Source: QHWK01 sp035315685 (lineage in GTDB: Bacteria > Acidobacteriota > Vicinamibacteria > Vicinamibacterales > CAVVIG01). Taken from it: a DNA stretch of 18,416 nt. The translations under genes were made by a program, and so were the position numbers. Positions 1 to 6,746 of this stretch are shown piece after piece. Location of the stretch: contig DATFXR010000308.1 in the NCBI GenBank assembly GCA_035315685.1, forward strand, positions 1 to 18,416. Direction: 5' to 3'. Numbering within the stretch: position 1 is the first letter of the stretch; the number at the start of each line of letters is the position of its first letter. Below the pieces are notes generated by a model. That model had not been told where the DNA came from. It made no database searches and saw nothing but the letters and a program-made list of their open reading frames with translations.

Positions 1-903
1 CGCCGCGCGTCGGACAAGGATTTCCTGGTCGTGCCGTGGGAGGAGCCGAGCGCCTTCTTCGGTGGCCACTACAACATCGTCTGGCCGAAGGATGTCTACT
101 GGACCAAGGTGCGGCAGGCCGGGCAGCCGTTCGTCGAGGACCTGCCCGGGTACGGCAAGGTCTACCACACCGGCTCCGCAGAGGACGTGCAGAAGATGAT
201 GGACGCCGAAGGCGCCTACTGGTATCATGCGCACCCGCGCACGAAGAACACCACCGGATATCCCGATCTGATCTTCGACAAGCCGTACGTCAGAAACGAT
301 CGGTATCTCGGCGTCGCGTTCAAGCCCGGCATGGGGCAGGACAACTCCGAGGCGCGCATGTGCGACTGGCGCTGCTTCGACGCGATCGACACGATGAACA
401 ACATGTATGCGGGCCTCGGCCTCGATCCGAAGTACGTCATCGCCGATATCGATACCTACCGCAAGGGCCCCGAGGACGATCTGTACGCGAACTTCCCGGT
501 GAACTATCTGAAGATCGACAGGACGCCGGGCCCGAACGACGACTACAGCCCGGTCCTGAAATCGCTGCGCGACGGCAACTTCTTCGTGACGACCGGCGAG
601 ATTCTGATCCGGAACTATGCGGTGGCGGGGGCAGCCAATCAGCGGACGATTTCCGCGGACGTCGACTGGACCTTCCCGCTGAACTTCGTCGAAGTCGTGT
701 GGGGCGACGGCAAGAAAGTCGATCGGCAGGTGATTTCGGCGACCGATCTTGCGCCGTTCGGCACGAAGCATTTTTCGATTCCGTTCGATGCCGCCGGCAA
801 GGCCTGGGTACGATTCGCGGTGTGGGACTCTGCGGGGAACGGCGCATTCGTCCAGCCGATGTGGGTGGCACCGAAGCCCGGCCAGACGACTGCGGGCCGC
901 TAA
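1..903 (+). CDS. CehA/McbA-family metallohydrolase, C-terminal part (5' truncated by window edge)
   Basis: The frame is open from the first base, so the true start lies outside the window; 300 residues are visible. The pattern VVPWEEPSAFFGGHYN near residues 10-25 matches the E-E...GHxN motif of PHP-like CehA/McbA metallohydrolases. WYHAHPR (His76, His78) looks like a metal-ligand HxH pair. The C-terminal part, with GNFFVTTGEILI and then WVRFAVWDSAGNGAFVQPMW, is the typical beta-rich end of this family, where the wording 'gets a new name in each gene' but the WD..GNGAF..P.W signature recurs. Family members hydrolyse esters or phosphoesters with bound metals; substrate cannot be told here. It is convergent with the next gene at 1152-2114, separated by a repeat-rich spacer. 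The GTG at 31 is only an internal codon. Family assignment is firm; function is general. Confidence 0.82.
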   Translation, partial: RRASDKDFLVVPWEEPSAFFGGHYNIVWPKDVYWTKVRQAGQPFVEDLPGYGKVYHTGSAEDVQKMMDAEGAYWYHAHPRTKNTTGYPDLIFDKPYVRNDRYLGVAFKPGMGQDNSEARMCDWRCFDAIDTMNNMYAGLGLDPKYVIADIDTYRKGPEDDLYANFPVNYLKIDRTPGPNDDYSPVLKSLRDGNFFVTTGEILIRNYAVAGAANQRTISADVDWTFPLNFVEVVWGDGKKVDRQVISATDLAPFGTKHFSIPFDAAGKAWVRFAVWDSAGNGAFVQPMWVAPKPGQTTAGR

Positions 904-923
904 GCAGTGGGGCTAGGGGCTTA

Positions 924-949
924 GCAGGATGCTGAAAAACGCATCCTGC
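924..949. repeat. 9-bp perfect hairpin with A-rich loop after the metallohydrolase gene
   Basis: GCAGGATGC (924-932) and GCATCCTGC (941-949) are perfect reverse complements around the 8-base loop TGAAAAAC. It begins 21 bases after the stop codon at 901-903. No T-run follows, so it is not a classical intrinsic terminator, but it could end or stabilise the transcript. It may equally be one copy of a dispersed intergenic repeat. Confidence 0.6.
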
Positions 950-992
950 ATGGCTGAGGGCTAATGGCAAATGGCGAAAAGCCGGCGTATTT

Positions 993-1037
993 CAGCCATC
1001 AGCCATCAGCCATCAGCCATCAGCCTTTAGCCATCAG
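993..1037. repeat. Heptamer tandem repeat CAGCCAT
   Basis: Four perfect CAGCCAT units (993-1020) are followed by two degenerate ones (CAGCCTT, TAGCCAT) and a final CAG. The bases just upstream (950-976, with ATGGCTG, GGCTAATGGC and AAATGGC) are the near reverse complement, so the array could fold back on them into a longer stem. It lies in the convergent spacer between two genes and codes for nothing credible. Confidence 0.75.
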
Positions 1038-1061
1038 GCTCACTCTTTCATCGGCCTGCGA

Positions 1062-1094
1062 GGGGCTAGCTACATCCGAGAAACAGCTAGCCCC
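1062..1094. repeat. 10-bp perfect inverted repeat GGGGCTAGCT / AGCTAGCCCC
   Basis: Arms at 1062-1071 and 1085-1094 pair perfectly across a 13-base loop. A related stretch, GGGGCTAGGGGCTTAGC, occurs at 910-925, so the same motif is repeated in this spacer. It is convergent between two genes and could act as a bidirectional transcript end, though no T-run is present. Confidence 0.55.
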
Positions 1095-1143
1095 GAGCCC
1101 CCAGCCCCAGCCCCCGGCTTCCAGCCCCCAGGCCCCAGCCCCC
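1085..1143. repeat. Degenerate AGCCCC-type short tandem repeat
   Basis: About eight irregular units of the form (C)AGCCCC(C) run from 1085 to 1143, ending 8 bases before the stop codon of the minus-strand gene at 1152. The strand asymmetry (C-rich on plus, G-rich on minus) means the minus strand carries runs of GGGG and might form G-quadruplex-like structure. With the CAGCCAT array it fills most of the 904-1151 spacer. Confidence 0.55.
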
Positions 1144-1151
1144 CGCTCTCG

Positions 1152-2114
1152 TTACTGCTGCTGAAACCCGTGCACGTCGAGCCGCAGTCGCAGCAGGCTT
1201 GGCGAGCGCGGCGGCGGCACCTGGAAGAACGGGAACGCCGCGTTGGTGATGTAAATATCGAACCCTTCGTTTCTGTGTCCGAAGAGCACCGCCGTCGGGC
1301 CGTCGAGGCCGTCGGCGGCCGTCAGGATCGTCGTCATGCTGCCGTCCGGTGCGATGCGCACCACCGTGTTGAACGGATCGGTGCCGCAGTACAGATTGCC
1401 GTGCACGTCGAACGCGAAGTCGTCGCAGAACACGTTCGTCGCATGCATTCTCGAGGCGCCTGCGGTGCCGTCCGGGCGCACGCGGATGGCCACCACGGTT
1501 CCCTGCGACGGATTCGAGACGTAGAGCTCTCCTTCGAACAGCTTCAGGCCATTCGGGCCGGGCAACCCGTTCGGCAGCTGCGCGAGCGCCGGATCGTTCG
1601 ACCAGATTTCAGGCGTGCCGCCGGTGTCAGCCACGCGCCAGATCGCGCCTAGCACCGAGTCGGCGATGTAGATCCGGTCGCGGTGATGAACGATGCCGTT
1701 CGGCAGCGACTGCATCGAGAGCGCCCCGATGCGCGACATCGGCTGTCCGTCGTACGGGATCTTCCAGACGCCACGGCTGCCGGGATCGCACGACGCGACG
1801 TTTGCGTAGAGGTTGTCCTGCTCGTCGAAGGTGATGCCGGTGAGGCCCGCGAAGAACGGGCCGCAGAAGGTGAGCGGCGGCGCGCCCAGCGGCAGCATCG
1901 CGAAGGTGGACTGCATGCCGTCGGGCGTGATCTTCCGGATCTCGCCGGTGAGCGCCAGGCTCACATACTTGTTGTTGTCGTGATCGATCGCGATGTTCTC
2001 CGGCGTCTCGAGCAGTGAAGCGTTGAAGCTGGCAACCGACTCGACCTGCGCCGACGCGTAGGATGCCGCGCCGACGACCGAAGCAACGATTAAGAGGGCA
2101 ACTCGTCGAACCAT
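1152..2114 (-). CDS. Secreted SMP-30/gluconolactonase-like (NHL-type) beta-propeller protein
   Basis: A 320-residue protein with a clear signal peptide: MVRRVALLIVASVVGAASYASA, cut before QVES. The mature part shows repeated propeller blades: PENIAIDHDNNKYVSL, LTGITFDEQDNLYANV, GPNGLKLFEGELYVSN, CDDFAFDVHGNLYCGT and DGPTAVLFG, each a hydrophobic strand followed by D/N-x-N-x-Y. This is the SMP-30/gluconolactonase/NHL style of repeat; such proteins are lactonases or binding scaffolds, and the substrate is not evident. The start at 2114 is chosen over a longer upstream open frame because AAGGAG (2123-2128) sits 8 bases before it and the signal peptide begins there. It follows the globin gene at 2192-2629 by 77 bases and may share its transcript. 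Confidence 0.8.
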   Translation of the reverse strand: MVRRVALLIVASVVGAASYASAQVESVASFNASLLETPENIAIDHDNNKYVSLALTGEIRKITPDGMQSTFAMLPLGAPPLTFCGPFFAGLTGITFDEQDNLYANVASCDPGSRGVWKIPYDGQPMSRIGALSMQSLPNGIVHHRDRIYIADSVLGAIWRVADTGGTPEIWSNDPALAQLPNGLPGPNGLKLFEGELYVSNPSQGTVVAIRVRPDGTAGASRMHATNVFCDDFAFDVHGNLYCGTDPFNTVVRIAPDGSMTTILTAADGLDGPTAVLFGHRNEGFDIYITNAAFPFFQVPPPRSPSLLRLRLDVHGFQQQ

Positions 2115-2122
2115 TCTGTCTT

Positions 2123-2128
2123 CTCCTT
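2123..2128 (-). promoter_or_regulatory. Ribosome binding site AAGGAG deciding the start at 2114
   Basis: On the minus strand AAGGAG ends 8 bases before the ATG at 2114-2112. It supports the short, signal-peptide-bearing protein rather than an extension through the globin gene. Confidence 0.75.
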
Positions 2129-2160
2129 CTTTGCGGCGCCGTCGTGGTGCCGCTTCCGGA

Positions 2161-2195
2161 GAGAACGGGCGCAAAATCGCGTCGCGATCGATCAC
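2161..2195 (-). repeat. Junction repeat copy 3 (GTGATCGAT...TTTTGCGCCCGT)
   Basis: The 35 bases read on the minus strand from 2195 match the segment at 2669-2703 at about 26 positions, including the 12-mer TTTTGCGCCCGT, and also match the kinase 3' end at 3282-3316 at GTGATCGAT and TTT.GCGC. The TGA inside GTGATCG is the stop codon of the globin gene at 2192. Read in frame with the kinase tail it gives VIDRDAILRPFS, with no stop at the equivalent codon. Probably a footprint of segmental duplication. Confidence 0.5.
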
Positions 2196-2629
2196 CGGAC
2201 TACGCACGAGAATTCCATCGGGCTCTTGGCCGCGGCGCGCCGCATGGTGAACGCGAGCCAGCCATAGGCGGCGCCCCACGCCTCGCGTACGGCGGGTGTG
2301 AACGCGTCGCCAAGTCCGCGGGCGAGCGTCCAGATCAGCGCCTCTCCCACCGTCGAATAGTGCTCGTCGCGAACGCCGTACCCGGCGTGGCGGCGCCCCA
2401 GTGATTCGACGGCGCCGCGGATCTGTTCCGGGCGATCGAGCGCGGTGACGACGACGGTGAGCGCCTGCGCGAGCTTGCCGGCCTGCTCGCGGCGTGAGCT
2501 GCGAAAGAGTCGCTGGAGCGACGGATCGAGCTCGAAGAGCCGGTCGTAGAACATCGAGGCCGCCTGTTCGAGAACCGGTTGAACCGCTTGAAAACTGTGT
2601 TGCACGAGTGCGATCTGCTCTGCGGTCAT
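2192..2629 (-). CDS. Single-domain globin, flavohaemoglobin-like (copy 1)
   Basis: A 145-residue haem protein of the flavohaemoglobin-type globin fold, without a reductase domain. Visible residues: FYDRLFELDP with Tyr28 at B10, Gln49 at E7, RRHAGYGV with the proximal His81, then EHYSTVGEAL with Tyr91, and AWGAAYGWLA as in the H helix of bacterial flavohaemoglobins. Such globins bind O2 or NO and may sense, store or dioxygenate. The start at 2629 is set by GGAGAGG (2638-2644), 8 bases upstream; a GTG at 2668 would add 13 residues unlike the family. It is roughly 45% identical by eye to the globin at 2877-3278, so the two are paralogues. Unlike that copy it ends with an extra tail, AAAKSPMEFSCVVR. 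It lies 77 bases upstream of the propeller gene. Confidence 0.88.
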   Translation of the reverse strand: MTAEQIALVQHSFQAVQPVLEQAASMFYDRLFELDPSLQRLFRSSRREQAGKLAQALTVVVTALDRPEQIRGAVESLGRRHAGYGVRDEHYSTVGEALIWTLARGLGDAFTPAVREAWGAAYGWLAFTMRRAAAKSPMEFSCVVR

Positions 2630-2664
2630 GTCTGCATCCTCTCCATGCGCGGACCAACTGCGCG

Positions 2665-2709
2665 TCACAGAGACGGGCGCAAAACGGCGGCGGAATCGAT
2701 CACGATAAG
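2665..2709 (-). pseudogene. Vestige of a kinase C-terminus upstream of globin copy 1
   Basis: Read on the minus strand, 2703-2665 encodes VIDSAAVLRPSL and a TGA stop. The kinase at 3278-6070 ends VIDSATVSRTIR and a TGA stop at exactly the same codon, with nine identical DNA bases and more at the start (GTGATCGATTCCGC). A short T-R-L stretch precedes both. In both places a globin gene follows: directly (TGATG) for the intact kinase, after 35 bases here. The simplest reading is that a kinase-globin module was duplicated and this kinase copy was deleted down to its last codons. The match is short, so chance cannot be fully excluded without an alignment. Confidence 0.45.
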
Positions 2710-2875
2710 TCGGGTAGGTCGGGTGGGCCTGGCGGCCGGGCGGGTCGGAAAACGGACGATTTGAAAGGTTTAGAAGTGTTTCTCGTTTGTCTGCAGCGCG
2801 TAGTGTCCGGCTTTAGCCGGACTTCTTCGGGGTCCGCCTGAAGGCGGACACTACGGCGAGCCTGACCTGCCCGAC
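2709..2875. repeat. Nested inverted repeat (cloverleaf-like), GTAGTGTCCG family
   Basis: Outer arms GTCGGGTAGGTCGGG (2709-2723) and CCTGACCTGCCCGAC (2861-2875) pair at 13 of 15 positions. Inside, GTAGTGTCCG (2800-2809) and CGGACACTAC (2845-2854) are perfect complements, and between them lie two tight hairpins, GTCCGGC-TTTA-GCCGGAC (2805-2822) and GTCCGCC-TGAA-GGCGGAC (2832-2849). The inner hairpins and the GTAGTGTCCG arm share bases, so the two foldings compete. This architecture suggests a dispersed palindromic element, non-autonomous, sitting between the two globin genes. It could also end the sigma-kinase-globin transcript. Confidence 0.7.
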
Positions 2876-2876
2876 C

Positions 2877-3278
2877 CTAAGAAGCGCCGCGCATGGCGGC
2901 CGTCACGGCGTTGAGCGCGAGGGTCCACGCCTCGCGGGTGGGGCGATCGAAATCAGCGCCGAGCGCCTGGCCGAGCGCCCAGACCAATGCCTTCGTGACG
3001 GTCTCGTACTGTTCGGGGCGCACCCCGTACTCCGCGTGCAGGCGGCCCAGATCGACCAGCCGCGGCCTGATCTCGTCGAAGCGGTCGAGCGACCGGGTCA
3101 CGGTGTCGAGCGTGTCGATCAGCTTGCGTCCCTGCAGCGCGATGTCGTTGTGGAACAGCCGCCGCGCCGATGGATCGAGCTCGAAGACCTTGCCGTAGAA
3201 CAACAGCGTAATCGGTCCCGCCAGCTCGCGCACGGCCTCGAAGCTATCGCGCACGAGCCGTCGCTGCTCGGCGGTCAT
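2877..3278 (-). CDS. Single-domain globin coupled to the kinase (copy 2)
   Basis: A 133-residue globin of the same type as the gene at 2192-2629: LLFYGKVFELDPSARRLF with Tyr28 at B10, Gln49 at E7, GRLHAEYGV with the proximal His81, EQYETV with Tyr91, and a REAW H-helix start. No reductase domain follows. The start at 3278 shares its A with the kinase stop (TGATG), so translation is probably by re-initiation; the Shine-Dalgarno signal is weak (CCGGTG). A longer in-frame extension to 3434 is only the kinase gene read in another frame. Coupling implies fixed stoichiometry with the kinase, and a haem sensor or partner role is inferred. The H-helix AWGxAY pattern of copy 1 is not kept here, so the two copies may differ in ligand chemistry. 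The stop TAG abuts the inverted repeat. Confidence 0.88.
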   Translation of the reverse strand: MTAEQRRLVRDSFEAVRELAGPITLLFYGKVFELDPSARRLFHNDIALQGRKLIDTLDTVTRSLDRFDEIRPRLVDLGRLHAEYGVRPEQYETVTKALVWALGQALGADFDRPTREAWTLALNAVTAAMRGAS

Positions 3279-6070
3279 CACCGGATCGTGCGCGAAACCG
3301 TCGCGGAATCGATCACCCCGGACTGCAGTCGGGTCAGCGCCAGCTCCACGTCGTGCATCTCCCGCTGATGCGGCTCGCCGAATCCAGGTTCGGCCTGGCT
3401 GGCGTGCCACGCGTCGAGGCTCTTGTTGATCCACATCAGCGCGGCGTCGCGATCGCCGGATAAGCGCACACCGCTTCGCGCCAGCGCCGCATAGGTCAGC
3501 GCCATCGCCGAGAGGCCCCGCGGCATCGCGCGCAGCGGCCCGGAACCGGGCGGCGGGTTCTCGCCCGCCTGCAAGGCGCGCCGCGCGAAGTCGAGTGCCT
3601 CGTCGCGCTGGCCTCGCGCCACCGCGTTCAAGGCGAGCCGCTGATTGGTCTGGATGAACATGATGTGCAGCGCGGAGTGGCCCGAGCCCCTGCCGGCGCC
3701 GGCGATGTCCGCCGACTTCCGATACGCGGTGCGGGCGGCCTCGAGGTCTCCCGTCGTGGTGAACGAGTCACCCAGATGCTGATTGAGGAGCGTGAGGTAA
3801 ATCTTCGGCGACACGTCGCCGGGGCTGATTTTCGCTGCGCCCTCGAGCACGCGAATCGATTCCTGCTGGACCGCGCGCTTTGCGGCAACGTCGCTGTCGT
3901 CCATCATCGTCTCGACGCGGCTCAGGACGATGCCGTAGTCCGACACCGCGCGATGGTCGGCCGGGTCGGCGTCATACAGCCGTTTCCCGATCTCGGCCGC
4001 CTGACGGTAGGCGCGGAGCGCGCCAGCGCGATCGCCGAGATTGTGGAGACCGGGATTACCCAGCACGTCGGCGACGTGGCCGTAGGCGAGCATCAGATCG
4101 CGGTTCCATGAGACGTTGGTCGGGTGCGACGCGACCAGCGGTTCGAGCTCCGCCGTTCCCTGACGGAAATGAGCGAGCGCGTCGTTCAACTGATTGAGGC
4201 CCGCTTCCGCCATGCCGACGGCGGCCAACGCCGCCGCGACGGGAAATCGCGCCGCCGGATCCGATGCCCGGCGCGCGGCCACAGCCTGAAACAGGCGCAA
4301 CGACTCCGACGCGTCGCGCAGCGCCTCCGGGTTGTTGTTCATGTTTCGGACAGCTTCACTCGAGGCGAGATACAGGCCGGCGAGCGCCGCGGCGAGATCA
4401 GGATTTCCAGACCCGACAAGCGGAGTGCCGGCACGGATGCCGTCCTGCAGCGTCTGCACGGCATCGCGGAGCCGCCCGGTGTATGCCTGAAGCGTTCCGA
4501 TGCGATCGAACAGGACGAGCCGCTCGGTGACGGCGTCGAGATCGCCGGGCACGCGGCGGATTGCGTCGTCGAGCAGGGGGATGGCGCGGCGATAGCTGAC
4601 CGCCGCCCCCGTCGGGTCCCCGAGATTGGCGGCCTGCACGTTGCCCTGCACATCGCCCAGCCGCCGGTACGCCTTGGCGAGCTCCTTCTCGGCGTTCGCG
4701 TCGCCCTGCACGGATTTGAACGTGGCATCCAGGTATTCGAGTCCGGTCTTCACGATGATCTGGCGCGCTTTCGTCGACCCTGGCAGATCGCGGACGGCAT
4801 CGTGCACGTCGAACACCAGCCGATCGGCGATCGATCTGATTTGCTGGAGGCGCAAGCCAGCGATTCGTGCTTCGTAGACCGAGGCGGCGAACCCGACGGA
4901 CAACGCGAGAAAAACCGCAGCCGCGGCCGCCAGCGGCACACGATTGCGCCAGGCGAACTTCGACGCACGATAGCGCAGCGTCTGCGATCGTGCGTGCACG
5001 GGCTCGTCGTCGAGATGCCGGCGCAGATCCTGCGCGAACTGCGCCGCCGATTCATACCGACGGTGCGGTTCGGTCTCGAGCGCGCGAATCAGGATGTGGT
5101 CCAGATCGCCACGCAGCTGACGCGCGGTCGCCCGGTCGAGTGATGCGGCGCTCGGCAGCGTGATTGGCGTCCGCAGCATCCGGTCGAATGCCGCTGGCGT
5201 CAACAGCGCGAAATGGCGCGGACACCTGCCGGTGAGCAGCTCGTACAGCACCGCGCCGAGCGAGTAGATATCCGAGAGCGCGGTCACCGGCTCGCCGCGG
5301 ATCTGCTCGGGGCTCGCGTAGTTCGGCGTCATCGGCGTGGCGACGGTCTCGTCGGTGGCAACCGCGTCGGTGCGGAGCAGTTTGCAGATGCCGAAGTCGA
5401 GCAGCTTCGGGATGCCGCCGGCGTCCACAAGGATGTTGCCCGGCTTCAGGTCGCGGTGGATGATGAAGTTCCGATGAGCGTAGTCGACCGCGGAACAGAC
5501 GTCGAGCAGGAGGCGCACCCGCGCCTCGACGTTCAGCCGCTGCCCGTCTGCGTAGACGGTGAGCCACGGGCCGTCGATGTACTCCATCACGAAGTACGGC
5601 AGGCCGGTCTCGGTGGTGCCGCCGTCGAGCAGCCGGCTGATGTTCGGATGGTGCAGCCGTGCGAGCGTCTGCCGTTCGCGGCGGAAGCGCGCGAGGATGA
5701 ACTCGGTGTCCATGCCCGGACGAACCAGCTTGACGGCGACGCGGGCGTGGTACTGTTCGTCGTCCCGCTCGGCGAGGAAGACCGTGCCCATGCCGCCGCG
5801 GCCGAGCTCACGGATCAGCCGGTACGGTCCGACGCGCGCCGGCTGAGCGTCGGCGACGCTGGTCGCATGGAACGACACCAGCGCGTTTTCGATCCGCCGC
5901 TGGACGAAACCGCCGCCGGCATGGTGGCTCGCGAGCAGCGACGCCACCTCGCGGCGCAGATCGGCGTCGACGCCGCACGCCTCGTCGAGCAGCGCGGTCC
6001 GGGCTCCGGCCGACAGCGGCAGCGCGCGCTCGAACAGATCCCCGATTGCCTGCCATCGTTCAGGGGTCAT
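3278..6070 (-). CDS. Membrane-anchored Ser/Thr protein kinase with TPR-like C-terminal domain
   Basis: 930 residues. The kinase domain spans about 83-350: GRGGMG loop (91-95 region), VAVK with Lys114, catalytic HRDLKPGN (205-212, Asp207), DFG (225-227) and SPE in place of APE (253-255); all catalytic residues are present. One transmembrane helix lies at about 378-399 (VPLAAAAAVFLALSVGFAA). The remaining 530 residues are helical with TPR-like motifs (ELAKAYRRLGDV, AAVSYRRAIPLLDDA), presumably extracytoplasmic and ligand- or partner-binding. This is the common acidobacterial Pkn layout, usually paired with a TIGR02999 sigma factor as here. The start at 6070 (MTPERWQAIGDLFERAL, the normal family opening) overlaps the sigma stop as ATGA; a start 33 bases upstream is possible but unlike relatives. 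Its stop overlaps the globin start as TGATG. Sensory input and targets are unknown. Confidence 0.95.
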   Translation of the reverse strand: MTPERWQAIGDLFERALPLSAGARTALLDEACGVDADLRREVASLLASHHAGGGFVQRRIENALVSFHATSVADAQPARVGPYRLIRELGRGGMGTVFLAERDDEQYHARVAVKLVRPGMDTEFILARFRRERQTLARLHHPNISRLLDGGTTETGLPYFVMEYIDGPWLTVYADGQRLNVEARVRLLLDVCSAVDYAHRNFIIHRDLKPGNILVDAGGIPKLLDFGICKLLRTDAVATDETVATPMTPNYASPEQIRGEPVTALSDIYSLGAVLYELLTGRCPRHFALLTPAAFDRMLRTPITLPSAASLDRATARQLRGDLDHILIRALETEPHRRYESAAQFAQDLRRHLDDEPVHARSQTLRYRASKFAWRNRVPLAAAAAVFLALSVGFAASVYEARIAGLRLQQIRSIADRLVFDVHDAVRDLPGSTKARQIIVKTGLEYLDATFKSVQGDANAEKELAKAYRRLGDVQGNVQAANLGDPTGAAVSYRRAIPLLDDAIRRVPGDLDAVTERLVLFDRIGTLQAYTGRLRDAVQTLQDGIRAGTPLVGSGNPDLAAALAGLYLASSEAVRNMNNNPEALRDASESLRLFQAVAARRASDPAARFPVAAALAAVGMAEAGLNQLNDALAHFRQGTAELEPLVASHPTNVSWNRDLMLAYGHVADVLGNPGLHNLGDRAGALRAYRQAAEIGKRLYDADPADHRAVSDYGIVLSRVETMMDDSDVAAKRAVQQESIRVLEGAAKISPGDVSPKIYLTLLNQHLGDSFTTTGDLEAARTAYRKSADIAGAGRGSGHSALHIMFIQTNQRLALNAVARGQRDEALDFARRALQAGENPPPGSGPLRAMPRGLSAMALTYAALARSGVRLSGDRDAALMWINKSLDAWHASQAEPGFGEPHQREMHDVELALTRLQSGVIDSATVSRTIR

Positions 6071-6636
6071 GAAGACGGCTGCGACAGCTGACGGTGCAGC
6101 CACGCTTCGGCGAGCCGCTGTTCACGGCCGATCGTGCCGACCGAGACGTTGAGCGCGCGAGCAGTCTCGTCAACGGTGAGGCCGCCGAAATAGCGCAGCT
6201 CGATGACGCGGCACTTGCGCGCGTCGACGGCGGCCAGGCTGGTCAGCGCCTCGTCGAGCGCGAGCATGTCGTCGCTCGTCCCGGCGGCGAACGCCAGCAC
6301 GTCTTCGAGCGGGACCGGCGCGACTCCACTGCCGCGCTTCTGGCTGCGATGGCGCCGCGCGTGATCGACGAGAATCTGCCGCATCAGATGCGCCGCCACG
6401 CCGTAGAAGTGCGAGCGGCACTCCCATTCCGGCATGTCCTGACTCACGAGCCGCATGTAGGCTTCGTGCACCAGCGCTGTCGGCTGAAGCGTGGCGGCGT
6501 CGCGCTCGTCGCGCAGGTAACGCGCCGCCAGGCGGCGCAGTTCGTCGTACACGATCGGGATCAACTGGTCGATCGCCTGACCGTTGCCGTTCTTCGCCTC
6601 GAGCAACAGCAGCGTGACCTGTGCTTTTGGATCCAT
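6067..6636 (-). CDS. ECF-like sigma-70 factor (TIGR02999/PF07638 type)
   Basis: 189 residues, normal for the family. Region 2 shows YDELRRLAARYL (30-41), LQPTALVHEAYMRL (50-63) and LMRQILVDHAR (84-94), all hallmarks of this sigma subfamily. Region 4 (about 144-180) contains VIELRYFGGLTVDETARAL followed by the helix-turn-helix VSVGTIGREQRLAEAWL. It would direct RNA polymerase to its own promoter set; these sigma factors are typically adjacent to a Ser/Thr kinase that is thought to control them by phosphorylation, with no anti-sigma factor. The start at 6636 follows AGAGGA (6644-6649) by 7 bases. A longer frame to 6714 adds a proline-rich, non-homologous stretch. The stop is embedded in the kinase start (ATGA). 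The gene lies about 110 bases downstream of the gas-vesicle gene; no clear sigma-70 promoter is visible in that gap. Confidence 0.93.
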   Translation of the reverse strand: MDPKAQVTLLLLEAKNGNGQAIDQLIPIVYDELRRLAARYLRDERDAATLQPTALVHEAYMRLVSQDMPEWECRSHFYGVAAHLMRQILVDHARRHRSQKRGSGVAPVPLEDVLAFAAGTSDDMLALDEALTSLAAVDARKCRVIELRYFGGLTVDETARALNVSVGTIGREQRLAEAWLHRQLSQPSS

Positions 6637-6746
6637 CGAGGGGTCCTCTGCTGCACGGTTCGGGGGAGCCGGTATTGTCGCGCGAAAGTGCGGTTGGTGG
6701 TTAGTTCTTCGCACGACCGGCGCCCCGGGCGGGCCCGCCGGACGCG

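Noticed and set aside
36..935. Overlapping 299-residue open frame in the metallohydrolase region
   Set aside because: Arginine-rich +1-type shadow; the other frame carries the family motifs.
2115..2657. N-terminal extension of the propeller protein to 501 residues
   Set aside because: The extra part is arginine-rich, lies over the globin gene in another frame, and precedes a good ribosome binding site and signal peptide at 2114.
3279..3434. N-terminal extension of the kinase-coupled globin to 185 residues
   Set aside because: It is the kinase 3' end read out of frame; the globin family begins at MTAEQ, exactly at 3278.
4124..5143. Long plus-strand open frame opposite the kinase
   Set aside because: An arginine-rich shadow of GC-rich codons; the antisense kinase frame has complete catalytic motifs.
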